NCBI RefSeq assembly: GCF_040183065.1 | Contig: NC_091124.1 | Span: forward strand, 94,196,501 to 94,260,500 | Direction: 5' to 3' | Length of the DNA: 64,000 nucleotides | From: Periplaneta americana | Taxonomy: Eukaryota; Arthropoda; Insecta; Blattodea; Blattidae | In this document: piece after piece, positions 12,147 to 23,925 of the stretch | Layout: the number at the start of each line of letters is the position of its first letter | Numbering within the stretch: position 1 is the stretch's first letter | The notes under the pieces: generated by a model | What the model was told of the DNA's origin: nothing | Databases searched by the model: none | The model's input: only the letters and a program-made list of their open reading frames with translations | Position numbers and translations under genes: made by a program

Positions 12147-13523
12147 TTACGGGACTTCTGGAGTTAATTCTGGCTGTATTAAACTGGAATCTGATTCATA
12201 CATTACAGTCAGAGCAACGGGTAATGATTTTGGGCGTCTTAGAGGTGTTAAGCGCTCTTCCTTCGGTACGGTGCCTCTTGCGTCAGCATTCGTCGAATTT
12301 TTCGCACTACTGATATTTGTGGAAGTACTTGCAATCATTGATGACTGCTCTCTTTCCTCCTTACAAGTACTGGATAATTTAGCAGACTGTTCTCCTGCAT
12401 GAGAGGTGAATGTATCTCCACTGGAAACCTGTGATGTAGAAAGAGTCTTAGATTTAACATCTGGGGTGAACATGCTGTGTACTTTATTTCCAGTACTTTT
12501 CAATTCCTTGTCACAATGAACTTCATCACCAAGAAATGGGTAATCGCATGGGCTGTTCAAGAATGCCTCCTTTCTCTTAAAATCAGGTCTCTGGAACTGT
12601 GAACTGTTTCTGGCGTAATGGCGATCAGGTAGCATTTTTATCTCCAAATTCTTACAACAATGTTTGAGTATAACAAAAATCCAGCGACGCGCACATGACA
12701 AACTGCAGTAAGGCAGAGCATCCGTCTTTTCGTGGAAATTACAAGATATTCCTTTAGTGAAACTCAGAACGTCTTTTTCCAATTCACGCTCCGCCAAGCT
12801 GTAATATCGGAATCCGCCTGCGCCTGAAGAACTCGCGGACGCAATGGACAACTCGTAAAATAATTTTGGGAGCGAATACACTGCAAACATATTCTCATCA
12901 GGCGTAAGACCAGGATCAACAAATTTCTGAAATCTCCAAAGTATGTTCTTCACAGGTTCAATAGTATTTAAAGCCGTATATAATGGCGGTACAAGACCCT
13001 TTTCTCCCATCACAAATTGCTTGACCTTCTCGAGTATTTTCGGGTGATTCGATTCGCCTCCAAATTCGTCTGGTGGAACTGGAATAGAATGTGTATCTTC
13101 TGAATACTTCTTCGCCTGATAATTATAGCCCATAGGAATTCCGCCTGGATTAATGAGTGTGTGATAAGTTTTTGTAATGCCATCAAGGAGGCTGAATTCG
13201 ACAAGACCCAGCTCGCAAGGAAGGAAAGTTCCATTTTCCAATCGGCAGTAGTAATTTACGTGAATAACATAAAACTTGTAGCTGAGGAGTGAAGAGGAGC
13301 GGTCAAGAGAACGTACTGTAAACTCTATTTCTTCAACCATCTTGTTCTCTCGCTCGATGGCCTCGCTCATCTCTCTTCTTATTTGAGCGTAACTTTTCCC
13401 TTGCGTGGTACATTTATTTTGCAAGAATAAATTACGTTCTTTCTCCTTTTGTGCTTCTACTTCGTACATACATCTTTCGCGTGGCTGCATTCTGTCACTT
13501 CTCGCAGCTGCCATTTCGTCCAC
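12147..13523 (-). CDS. mael-like: Maelstrom-domain protein, HMG box incomplete
   Basis: A 458-residue uninterrupted frame. Residues about 82-300 match the Maelstrom domain, an RNase H-like fold of the piRNA pathway: FYVIHVNYYC, LPCELGLVEFSLLDG, TLINPGGIPMG and THSIPVPP in order. The family's invariant zinc-binding set is all present as E104, C261, H264 and C273. The C-terminal 150 residues are Ser/Thr-rich and probably disordered, as in other family members. Residues 1-30 look like the last helix of the N-terminal HMG box, and matching sequence continues in frame upstream of Met1 (FTNRIREV) until a TAA at 13596-13598. The first HMG helix is therefore missing, in another exon, or destroyed. 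The start is chosen as the first Met with a good context (GAAATGG). A run of ten A on the coding strand lies about 25 bases after the stop, which together with the lack of introns would suit a retrocopy. Role inferred from family: transposon silencing in the germline. Confidence 0.8.
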   Translation of the reverse strand: MDEMAAARSDRMQPRERCMYEVEAQKEKERNLFLQNKCTTQGKSYAQIRREMSEAIERENKMVEEIEFTVRSLDRSSSLLSYKFYVIHVNYYCRLENGTFLPCELGLVEFSLLDGITKTYHTLINPGGIPMGYNYQAKKYSEDTHSIPVPPDEFGGESNHPKILEKVKQFVMGEKGLVPPLYTALNTIEPVKNILWRFQKFVDPGLTPDENMFAVYSLPKLFYELSIASASSSGAGGFRYYSLAERELEKDVLSFTKGISCNFHEKTDALPYCSLSCARRWIFVILKHCCKNLEIKMLPDRHYARNSSQFQRPDFKRKEAFLNSPCDYPFLGDEVHCDKELKSTGNKVHSMFTPDVKSKTLSTSQVSSGDTFTSHAGEQSAKLSSTCKEEREQSSMIASTSTNISSAKNSTNADARGTVPKEERLTPLRRPKSLPVALTVMYESDSSLIQPELTPEVP

Positions 13524-13619
13524 TTCCCTTATTCTGTTGGTAAATATTACACGTTTTTCTTTCTTCCCTTCGAAATCGACAATCGGCAGCTTCCGTTATC
13601 TTTTAGAACAAACTGGAAT

Positions 13620-16600
13620 ATAAAACAAAACAATAATAAGCACTTCACATACCAAGAGAATATTCGAAACAACATGCAGGATGTCAAAAATTCTCCAAGG
13701 TTACATAACATACGAAATCAAGAATATGTTTCCCTTTAGATACAAATAAGATATAAGATAATACTGTATCCAGAGTGTACTCATCTCTTGCAATACCTAG
13801 TAGGCCTAGATATTGCTGAGAGGCAGTAGTAAGGATGTCGCAGAAAACAAAGAGAAGTAAAATAGGAGTACTCTAACGATGAAAGTATGTGACTTTTAAT
13901 TTATTATTCAGTCCTGCAAAATTTGAATTTTTTTAAAACGACACTAAAACCATTTAAATTCATATTATAGAGATCTTTCTTACAAAAAATCAAACCCAGA
14001 TACTTGTCTATAATTGCCTATTTTAGTCATAAATGTCTACACTTATGTCACAATCTTTTGAGGGCCCAAAATAATTAATTCGTCCATATTTGTCATTTTC
14101 GATTAAACTGTATTTGTCGTTCTTCACCTATATCTCATTCTTTGCGCTACTTTCTATCACTTGTCATCACATGCACCACAAAGATTTATTACAAAGATAT
14201 TAAATAATGCTACTATGCTTAGGCTGATTACAGAAAGAAACCCCAGGCATTGAAAAAAATACACTTGTGCCAAGAACTTCATAGCACATATAATAATAAT
14301 CATTAATCACAGTGCATCTTCAACTTGCTGCGTCAACAATAATGGCTTAAAGCAGCCCTGCAGAACTGTAGCTTTCAGAGAGACTGTCTTACTACCCCTT
14401 CTTACCCCACCCACCTTTTCTACCAGTGCGGTCATAGCGTTCTTGTTACGCTCGGTTGCATCAACATTCATTCTCGCGGCGGCAGGTATACAATACGCTA
14501 TCAAGAATTTCAAATGAACAGATAATAAAATCCTTAGAACATACCTTTAGAAAGCAAGAGAAAAATGAACGAGGGAAATAAATAAGTTAAAAGACATGTT
14601 AAATAAATTTTAAAATGTATGTGTGCATATAATGTAAGATGGTCTACCTATGTAGGCTATATATCGTCCTATTACTAGTAAAGCCAATTAAGACCACTTT
14701 TTGTGTAAAATAAGTTAAGTACAGTCCCCGACGTATCTTTCCGTGCTCTGTATTCTACTAAAATGAAATAAGTCCGAAATGTTGCATGCAGGAAACAAAC
14801 CAATTACTTTATTTGAAGAATTTATTATGATTTTTCGTGCATTAATAAAGTTTTAATTCCCGTTTTTACAAAACTTGCATTACTGGTCTTAATTGGTTTC
14901 ATTAGTAATAGGACGATAAATAAAATTTATAATAATAAATAATTTAATTATAGGCCTACGTTGATAAGTGAGTGATAGCTATATGACCGGATGTCAATGC
15001 TGTCATTCAACATTGTAACGCACTCCAGCCAACTAAATAAATATAGCCTATATATATAAATAAATTAATTAATTAAAAATAAATAAATAAATAACACATA
15101 TAAATAAATTCATAAATAAATAAATACACAATACGCGTACTGCAGTATAAAGAGAACTGGAACATGGCAAAATTTAAACCCGTGAAGAAATACTACTTCC
15201 AAAGGAAATGAGAATGATTATTTTGTTGTTGAAGACGAAAGAATTGCTTGTTTACTGTGCCCCATCCAATTTATTTCTACTCGTCATTTCAATATTAAAC
15301 CACATTTCAACAAAGCCCATATTAAGAATAATGGAATGCACAAACTTTCGGGTAAGTTCATTATTACGAACTGTATATTGATTATTTATTTATATACTGT
15401 TAAATTAAGGACGTGACTCGTTGTGTTCATTTTGAATTGAAATTAATAGTAACTTTCAAGGTTCATTACTTAAATGCTATAAATTTATTTATGATGATAG
15501 GAGGAGAGTTTTCGAAAATCTAAAACAGGATAGGTGCAAAGAAATCTCAAAGAAACTACCGACAGGAAATCTAGCATAATTTTAAACCTTGAAACGAGAT
15601 AACGCATTATAAAAACAATGAATTTATTACAATCCTTTTTGAAAATTGCATGCCGCCACTGATGGATCTTTACACGGGCATAGAATGTAAACAACTCTAC
15701 GCGAAGTCGATCATCCCCAATAGAAGTGGAGTGAGACTGACGTCATATTCCCCCTACTTACGGGTTCTTCACGCCTAGCTTAAAGTAACTTCTCATGTAA
15801 CTTCTCTTTTGAATTTATCCTGCTTCAGCACAAACAATGTAATTCTTAATTGACTTCATTTCGTTCTCCGGTAACGACAGATCTTAAATGTCATCTTCCG
15901 CACATATTTAAGTATTATCGGGTCGCTATCATCGATGAGAAGCGTTAAACTTTGACTTTTGCGTAAAAGACCGAGAAGCCTTTAAATCTTGATCCAATCA
16001 CACTTTTTTTTTTTTGTTCCAACGATGGAAGTTCAAATTACCATACTGTACGACCACATTAACAAAATATGTGGGGGAAAGAAGCAAAGGAGTACAAGCG
16101 ACATTTCTAAGAACATTAATTAAGTGCACCCAGGTTAAGCTAAAACATTTAAAATTTTAGTGGCAGAGGGATACATCTTTTAAAAACACCACACATTAAA
16201 ATTGAAATAATTTTTTTTACGGAATTTACGAAATCTTATGTACTTTCAACCACATTTTCTTACAAATAACTTAACTGCACTTATACTCCTTTGCTTTTGA
16301 TTCCCTCATATGCAAACGAACTAGAACAAAATCATTACGTGGGCGAGATTTCAAATCTGATATCTTATTTCTTGCAGAAGCTAGGTGATGATGTACAGTT
16401 CTTATAAGCTTTCTTACTTCTACGTGTGATTTACGTGTATTAATGCTTTGAGTGCATCAAAAGAGAACATGTATCAACCACAATTAGACTTAATATCCAC
16501 AGAAAAGATTGTGAAATAATGAGAACTGTAATTAACGTTTTTAACGGACAAATGTCAAGTGAGAAATTAATGTACGAGTATACCATTTATTAAGCTACAA

Positions 16601-16850
16601 AACGCGTCGATGCCACTACTGGAAGGTCTGAATGGTCGAATTCAGAAATAAGTTGAGTGATAATGAGCAAATATTCATTATGAAAAGCCAAAGCCTTAAG
16701 AAAAGAAACGTAAAAACAGCTATTAAGACAACAATTCGAATTGGATTAGCTGTTGTATCGCAAGGCATGACTCAATAAAAAAAAAGCAATGTTCCTGTCG
16801 TTATAATAAAGGATAAAGTGATAAGACCATAAATTAAAATTGAAAATGAT
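13620..16850. other. No recognised gene; simple-sequence patches
   Basis: The coding strand of the Maelstrom-like gene has an acceptor-like tract ending TTTTATATTCCAG at about 13623, so the start of this stretch may be its intron or 5' region. Degenerate (AAAT)n occurs at 15050-15125. I see no other coding similarity. Confidence 0.35.
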
Positions 16851-16863
16851 TACTGGCAAGCCG

Positions 16864-17138
16864 CCGGGGTATCTCAGTCGGCTCCTGATCCGAAGTTACG
16901 CTCGGGTGTAGATTCGATTCCCGCTTGGACGGATAACCTGGTTTGATTTTTTCCGAGATTTTCCCCACCCGTTAGGCGAATGTCAGGTAATCTATGGTGA
17001 ATGCTCAGCCTCGTCTCGACATATATCATCTCATCCTCGACTTCAACTCGCCAAACACCATCTCGCTATCACCAATGCCATCAACGTTAAATAATCCAGT
17101 AGTTGATGCAGCGCCGTTAAATAATCAAGTAAAAAAAA
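16864..17138 (+). repeat. tRNA-derived SINE, family B, with 13-bp target duplication
   Basis: The head CCGGGGTATCTCAGTCGGCT fits an RNA polymerase III A box and TAGATTCGATTCCCG fits a B box. The body includes GTTAGGCGAATGTCAGGTAATC and the tail is GTTAAATAATCAAGT followed by an A run. It is flanked by perfect 13-bp direct repeats TACTGGCAAGCCG at 16851-16863 and 17139-17151. A relative lies at 52878-53126. Confidence 0.85.
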
Positions 17139-17151
17139 TACTGGCAAGCCG

Positions 17152-17739
17152 AAGAGTGTTTATTATGATGTCGTATTATCACTCCAAATGACAATTCTAG
17201 TAATAGTCGGAGTGCAGTGTAATGACAAATCTTTGATCATGTTTACATAGCCTATTATATGAAACTGCCCTTCAGACAGACCTGCACGGACCTGCCTTTT
17301 CTGCCCGGTAGGATGGACTTGCTATGTTTCTTAAAAACACTTTCTAATAATTATTGTCGGGTTATATTAATCTCTTATTAGAATGATGGATTGTTGTCTA
17401 GTGTTACGAGAATGATTGTACTGTCATTTTTCCTTGTTTCTGATCGCTTCCGTAAGTAGTGGAAGAAACTCAACTGACAAGAGCTCTGCTTTCCCTCTTC
17501 GGATTTAAAGTTAATACGGTCGCATAGTGTTGCCGCATTTATCACTCATTGCCATGCGCATTACTTATGGAACATTATAATGTCTTGTGATACACCTTGT
17601 ATAAAGCAAACGTGACAGCTATGAGCTACGCAATATTTCCATCCCTATTTTTAAGGCACGTGCCATGCGAAAATTTCTTTTCACAGCAACTACTGTCAAT
17701 GATAGCGACGCGATAACGACTGTGGTAAAGAGAGACTTT
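17152..17739. other. No recognised feature
   Basis: No coding or repeat pattern seen between the SINE at 16864 and the nested insertion beginning at 17740. Confidence 0.35.
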
Positions 17740-17750
17740 ACTTAGTGGCT

Positions 17751-18387
17751 CGTCCACCATCATCATCATCATCATCATCATTGGCATTACGGCCCTTATA
17801 GTTTAGCCTTAGCCTCCCTCAGAACATCCGACCAATCACTCCTGTCTAATACTCGTGTTCTCCATCTTCTAATTCCAACTTTTGTTAGGTCAGCCTGAAC
17901 GTCATCCAGCCATCTCAATTTAGGTCGTCCGACTTTCCTTCTTCCTACTGGTAATGCATCTAGTAGAGCTTTGGGTGTGCGATTGTTCTTCATCCTGGCT
18001 ACGTGTCCCAGCCACTCTAACCTTCTGAGTTTTATGTCAACAACAATGTTGTTATCTTTATATAATTCATATAACTCAGCATTTGTTTTAATTCGCCAAA
18101 ACCCTTGCTCATAAGTAGGCCCAAAGATTTTCCGTAATACTTTCCGGCTCGTCCACCGCTGTGAAGTAATGGTTAGCATGCCTGACAGTGAAACGAGCGG
18201 GCCCCGATTCAAATCCCGATTGGGATAAGTTACCTAGTTGAGGTTTTACCGGGGTTTTTCCTCAACCCACAAATGTGGGTAACTTCCGTCTCTGGACTCA
18301 TTTCGCTGGCATTATCGCCTTTATCTCATTCAGACGCTAAATAACCATAGCAGTTGATAAAGCGTCGTAAAATAACCAATTAAAGAA
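17751..18387 (+). repeat. Family A SINE split by a retrotransposon insertion
   Basis: The SINE head CGTCCACC at 17751 is repeated at 18150 where the element resumes as CGTCCACCGCTGTGAAGTAA. The A-box region, B box (GATTCAAATCCCG) and full family A body follow to about 18387, ending in the CGTCGTAAAATAACC motif. Flanking 11-bp direct repeats ACTTAGTGGCT (17740-17750) and ACTAAGTGGCT (18388-18398) differ at one base and mark the SINE's own target duplication. The interruption is the reverse-transcriptase fragment at 17759-18145. Confidence 0.85.
17759..18145 (-). pseudogene. 3' end of a non-LTR retrotransposon inserted in a SINE
   Basis: On the minus strand it encodes the C-terminal reverse-transcriptase pattern [22 protein letters not shown] and RKVGRPKLRWLDDV, ending REAKAKL, followed by a short 3' end and a (GAT)n tail. 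It is flanked by perfect 12-bp direct repeats GGCTCGTCCACC at 17747-17758 and 18146-18157. These belong to the SINE head, so the fragment landed in a pre-existing SINE. The 5' end is heavily truncated, as usual for target-primed reverse transcription. Confidence 0.9.
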
Positions 18388-18546
18388 ACTAAGTGGCTTG
18401 GACGATAATTACTAAATTTTCGTGTATTTTTCTTGAATTTTGCATTTATACCGAAAGACAAACCATCCAAGCAAATTATACGCAATATATGCACTAGATC
18501 AATAGTGACGCCAATTTTACTACGGATAGCAATAGTAATATGCGTT

Positions 18547-18656
18547 ACAAGAGCGGTATGTTGACGTTTTCATGTTCGAGGAAAAGATTGAAAAAGCGAA
18601 ACGTAGTTGAGCTTTTTTAATTTCCGAGAACATGAAAACAAACATACCGCTCGTGT
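18547..18656. repeat. 110-bp hairpin-forming inverted repeat
   Basis: The left arm ACAAGAGCGGTATGTTGACG continues with TTTTCATGTTC and then GGAAA. The right arm read in reverse complement is ACACGAGCGGTATGTTTGTT with the same TTTTCATGTTC and GGAAA. The arms are about 45 bp with few mismatches around a loop of about 20 bases. It could be a MITE or the end of a larger element. Confidence 0.65.
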
Positions 18657-19706
18657 ATCGTACATTATTTTGTGCTGAGATCGTTTATTACATACCTGAA
18701 AGAGGAATTTCTAATTAGTTGCAATGAAATCTCCATCTTGGTTTCTGTTCAATGATGGCAACTTTGGAAAACAAATATATCTATCTTCAACATTGTTGCT
18801 ATAAAATGTTTTCTGTGTTTACTATATTCCAGCAGGCCGTGATATACGTCTGTCCTTTTTTTCCCCCAGTCTATAAATACGAACTTAAAACAAACGGTAA
18901 GGTTATGTAATGATTTATTTTTCATTTTAATATTTTAACAATATTATTTATATAACATATTGCAGTAATAACATCGGCATCTGCAATCTTGTTGATTTTT
19001 TCACGGCTTCCTTAATGTTACTTGCATTACAAATGCAGTAACTTTTGTGGTGCTGTAGAGTTTACTTAATTTTTGCAAATATTTAAAAACAATAATTAAC
19101 AGTGCAATTTAGGTGAAATTGCAGTGGTAAGTTTCCAATTTATAATTATTACTATGTTAAACGTCTCTAAAAATAATATGTTAAAAGCCTAAAACAGTAA
19201 AATGAATATGGCGCTTAAGCGGTAAGAAGAGGGAAATTGTTATGTGTGTTAGGTTGGGAATACTGAATGTGGTATTTCACACTTACCGCGTATTGGTTTT
19301 GTGCGGAAAGCAAGCAAATACGCACGATCTCGCACAAAATTATATTTCGTCAAGCATGCTCTAAAGAGATAAGATGAAAAAATGACAAATAACAGTCAAT
19401 TATTTGTAGTGTTGTACCCCTACTTTAATTGCTTCCCTTTTCAATTTCGTTTAATTTCTCTTCCTCACTTCAGGTAAGATGCGAGAAAAAGTACTACGTA
19501 TTTAGAACAGCAAAAAAAAAAAAAAAAAAAATGTCTTCCCATATCAAAAAAGCAAAAATAAACAGATAGCAATTAAATTTCTTTTGTTAAAATTTATGAC
19601 AGGAGCCAAAGAGAATTTTGTCAGCATTTGTATAATGTTCTTGCACCTGCCAATACTCCTGGGAGAAATCTAGACAAGGAAGTCCTGAAGACATTCTTAA
19701 ACACGC

Positions 19707-19760
<54 letters not shown>

Positions 19761-20237
19761 ATCAGTAAACCCTACGTAAAAACTACCTGGAACCGACAAA
19801 CCTTAAGTTTCATAAATATCTTTATTTTAATTGTTCTCCTTAGAATTTATTACACAAACGTAAGATGATACGAAAGTGCATCTGTACTTTTTCAAATAAT
19901 AAAGAATTTGTAGCTGAAATTTATTTCCAGTTTCGGTCGTGAACTTTGCACGATTTTCAGTTTAACTAAACATTGTTAATTGTTGTGTTTTATGTTAATT
20001 AGAAGATAAGAGAGCAATTAAAGGAAATTCCATTCTAGACGTCCGTGGAGTGAGCTGTGGAAGAACGCTGGGAAACATGGTCATCGAAAAATTTGACTAT
20101 GATTAGGACGGGACATTTTATTGAGTTTAAGCCGTCTTACAGAGGCAACAAACCACTCTACTATTCTTTGAATGATGAGGAAACCAATAAGTAGACAATT
20201 TAATCTATGCAGTATTTAATGAACACATCCTTGTTTA
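18657..20237. other. No recognised gene; two long A runs
   Basis: Poly-A tracts occur at 19512-19531 (20 A) and 19708-19755 (48 A). The longer one could be the tail of a retroposed sequence, but the upstream sequence has no coding pattern that I recognise. Confidence 0.4.
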
Positions 20238-21255
20238 AACTTTCAACATAGACCGACGCGACGCACACGGTAAAACGGACTGAAAACTCTGCAATGAATT
20301 TTGTATCTCCATAAACTTTCAACATAGACCGACGCGACGCACACGGTAAAACGGACTGAAAACTCTGCAATGAATTTCAACATAGACCGACGCGACGCAC
20401 ACGGTAAAACCGACTGAAAACTCTGCAATGAATTTTGTATCTCCATAAACTTTCAACATAGACCGACGCGACGCACACGGTAAAACTGACTGAAAACTCT
20501 GCAATGAATTTTGTATCTCCATAAACTTTCAACATAGACCGACGCGACGCACACGGTAAAACCGACTGAAAACTCTGCAATGAATTTTATATCTCCATAA
20601 ACTTTCAACATAGACCGACGCGACGCACACGGTAAAACCGACTGAAAACTCTGCAATGAATTTTGTATCTCCATAAACTTTCAACATAGACCGACGCGAC
20701 GCACACGGTAAAACTGACTGAAAACTCTGCAATGAATTTTGTATCTCCATAAACTTTCAACATAGACCGACGCGACGCACACGGTAAAACCGACTGAAAA
20801 CTCTGCAATGAATTTTGTAACATAGACCGACACGACGCACACGGTAAAACCGACTGAAAACTCTGCAATGAATTTTGTATCTCCATACACTTTCAACAAA
20901 GACCGACGCGACGCACACGGTAAAACCGACTGAAAACTCTGCAATGAATTTTGTATCTCCACAAACATTCAACATAGACCGACGCGACGCACACGGTAAA
21001 ACCGACTGAAAACTCTGCAATGAATATTGTATCTCCATAAACTTTCAACATAGACCGACGCGACGCACACGGTAAAACGGACTGAAAACTCTGCAGTGAA
21101 TTTTGTATCTCCATAAACTTTCAACATAGACCGATGCACACAGTAAAACGGACTGCAATCTCTGCAGTGAATTTTGTATCTTCATTAACTTTTAACATAG
21201 ACCACGCACACAGTAAAACGGACTGAAATCTCTGCAGTGAATTTTGTATCTTCAA
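20238..21255 (+). repeat. 76-bp tandem repeat array (minisatellite), about 14 units
   Basis: Units share the core CATAGACCGACGCGACGCAC followed by ACGGTAAAAC, a GGACTGAAAACTCTGCAATG-like part and a TTTTGTATCTCCATAAACTT linker. Most units are 76 bp. Two are shortened because part of the linker is deleted (starting near 20381 and 20819). The last two units are the most diverged and lack the CGACGCGACG core, typical of array edges. Because 76 is not a multiple of three, the array is open in several minus-strand frames at once. Those translations are by-products of the repeat, not genes. Confidence 0.95.
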
Positions 21256-21474
21256 TGTGACATAGCAACATTTTAAACTGAGACAGATCTAACTTCATAA
21301 CATTATGAAAATTATCAAAGTATTTTGAGGGACTCACCTCACCGCCCTTGTGAAGAATGCAAAAGGAATGCATCAACTGTTACTCCAAAGCTACTTCAAA
21401 CCACGCCACTATTCGCCAGCTTCCGAACTACATTACAAACTTTATAAACACATTAACAAATCACTGTATTTATA

Positions 21475-22564
21475 CAGGGACATAATTTTATTTTTACTAA
21501 CATTTCTAATATTAACCTGGCTATACCTTTGATTTAACGGTTGAGACCCGGAAACACAGTTTGCTACCCCCTTCCACGACTGGATTTCGATGATACTGGC
21601 GTAATATACAAACAAATCACTTTACTATGTATAGGAGGGAAGAAAAATAGTTCATCCATTTACGTAAACTAGGAAATATCGCGATTTTGAGTTTGATAAT
21701 TTTCATTAGATTTTTATTTAATCAAAATACAGTACAGTATTAACAATGAGTGTTTTTACTCACGAACTGAGCTATCCATTCGGACGTATTCATTATACAG
21801 TGCACATTATACTATATACAGCACAGAGAATGAAGTTAAATTGAAAAATAATCATAATATGGATATGTAAACACATTTTTTTAAAATGGTGGCCGTTCAT
21901 TTCGATACAGGCTTCAGTTCTAATGTGCATATTATCGCACTATAGACTATTGTACGTAATTCCAATTACCAGGTTCGTACTTCGTATCAGTAACTCATGT
22001 TGAAATAATTCTCTACTTACTCTATAAAAAAGACCTTACGTACTATAAATTCAATCTTCACTTCTTCCCGACCCGAAAAGATAAAATTACTCAGACATGC
22101 TATCTACTGTCCGTCCAAGTGGTTACGTCGCAGGGAGGAAATCACGTGACAGTTAATTACTTAACGAGACCCTTTTATTTAAATTATTTTAAACAATTGT
22201 ATGGGTATAATATTACGTAGACGTCCAATTCCTAACAGAAATTAATGTTCTCAGAAAAGAGCTAAGATAGCCCAACCACTAGCATTTACAGAGAGGCGAA
22301 TAGAAGCAGGTGGGGGAAATCGGGATGCGACGTAGGCAAATGGAAAATGATGCACAATATTGAAAGCTCTTTCGTCACTGGAAAACGCGAACATATTTTT
22401 GGAACGTACTGTTTGCTGTGACCGTAAGGCTACTATGACTGTATATGCGGTCTTGGATCTGTGTGGAGGACGGTTGAACTTCATTAGTAGAAGGGCTGGG
22501 AGTGTAGTACATTCAAAAACTCAGGTACAATAAAAATTGAAGTAAAAATAAAATGATATCCCTG
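21475..22564. mobile_element. DNA transposon-like element, copy 1 (CAGGGA ends, TA target)
   Basis: The left end CAGGGACATAATTTTATTTT and the right end, read on the other strand, CAGGGATATCATTTTATTTT form terminal inverted repeats of about 27 bp flanked by TA on both sides. A second copy of almost identical length (59042-60130, same orientation) shares the whole interior, so the boundaries are supported twice. The interior includes a conserved GC-richer block near 22380-22490 but no transposase. A non-autonomous element using TA targets, as Tc1/mariner elements do, is the best reading. Confidence 0.85.
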
Positions 22565-22566
22565 TA

Positions 22567-23660
22567 TTAACCCCTGCGGTAGCTGAATCGTCAGACCTTC
22601 AGTTTATCATCACCGCTTATCAGTTCCACTATTTTCCCAATCCCAACTTTCCCTGTGATGTTCCCCTTGTGCCAGGGCCGGTGAACTAAGTCCCATACTG
22701 TAGATAGAACTGTCATCGCATTTAGACAAGAATATTACATGTCTGAAATAAACAATTCACAAAATTATGAACCGGTTGAAGACCAATATCTTATTTTTAC
22801 TAAAGTTTAAGGTACATCGAGCAGGACAAAAATTGTGTTACGTGCAGGCCTTGATTGAGTTTCAAGAACACGTGTCTAAAATACAAAAAACGTCACAATA
22901 CGCAGTCAGGGGAACAAACGTTACAATCTTATAAATTAGTACTATAAAAGCAGAAGGTTGTATGAAAATGACAGCATGTAATTGACACAATTTCTATCAG
23001 CATTTTACGCTGTAAATATATAATCGTTCTTCCAAAAAAAAAAAAAAAAAAAAAAGTGTCCTACAAATTGTCTACAACATTTCACGTGTTTTTATTTTCG
23101 AAAATTCACAATATCTCTGACATTAAAATAAATGACAGATGTAGGATTTTTTTTTCTTTCCGATAACCATTATTTCTGTCCGAGTTAGGTAAACAGATGA
23201 TTCCAACATTAGGTCAAACAATATATCTTTTTAAGTGCAACAATGGATGTAACATGGAAGTATTAATAACTGTTTCTAATTTATTTCTTCTCTTCATGCC
23301 TAAATAAGATGCTTGCAATAACTTTTGGGATGTTTTCTGTCTTCTCTATATCTTGATCAACTTGTAATTTTATTGATCGTTTTAACAAGACTCAGCAAAC
23401 ACCATTTACTAAATCTCACAGGAAACATCATTTTTGCTTTAGTTAATTCAAAGTCCTTATTATAAAAGCTGTAAAAATTAGGTATTATTAATCTGTCTCT
23501 TAGAGACGCTTTGAATGATGAAAAGCACAACAAATTATGAACGTTTCATTTCAATAGTAATTTCTTTCTAAAAATTTTTATTAATCAAAGTTTGTAAAAC
23601 TTTATTACAGAATATTTTATTCTTTTTCAAATTATGAAAAAAAAATCACCCATAAACTTC
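22567..23660. other. No recognised gene
   Basis: Contains a 22-base A run at 23034-23055. No other pattern seen. Confidence 0.4.
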
Positions 23661-23661
23661 C

Positions 23662-23925
23662 TCGTCCACACCTGTGGAGTAACGGTCAGCCCGTCTGGCT
23701 GCGAAACTAGGTGGCCCGGGTTCTAATCCCGGTCGAGGCAAGTTACCTGGTTGAGGTTTTTTCTGGGGTTTTCCCTCAACCCAATATGAGCAAATGCTGG
23801 GTAATTTTCGGTGCTGGACCCCGGACTCATTTCATCGGCATTATCACCTTCATTTCATTCAGACGCTAAATAACCTAAGATGTTGATAAAACGTCGTAAA
23901 ATAACCTACTAAAATAAAATAAATA
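23662..23925 (+). repeat. tRNA-derived SINE, family A, full-length copy
   Basis: The best copy in the window. The head is TCGTCCACACCTGTGGAGTA, the A box region GTGGAGTAACGGTCAGC and the B box GGTTCTAATCCCGG. The body has CAAGTTACCTGGTTGAGG, CCCTCAACCCAATATGAGC and GCTGGACCCCGGACTCATTT, and the end is CGTCGTAAAATAACCTACTA followed by an (A)n/(AAAT) tail. It is the reference for the five other family A copies here. Confidence 0.9.

Noticed and set aside
20238-21255. Regularly spaced repeats that could suggest a CRISPR array or a repeat protein
   Set aside because: Units are directly adjacent 76-mers with no unique spacers, and the overlapping open frames arise because the unit lacks stops on the minus strand.
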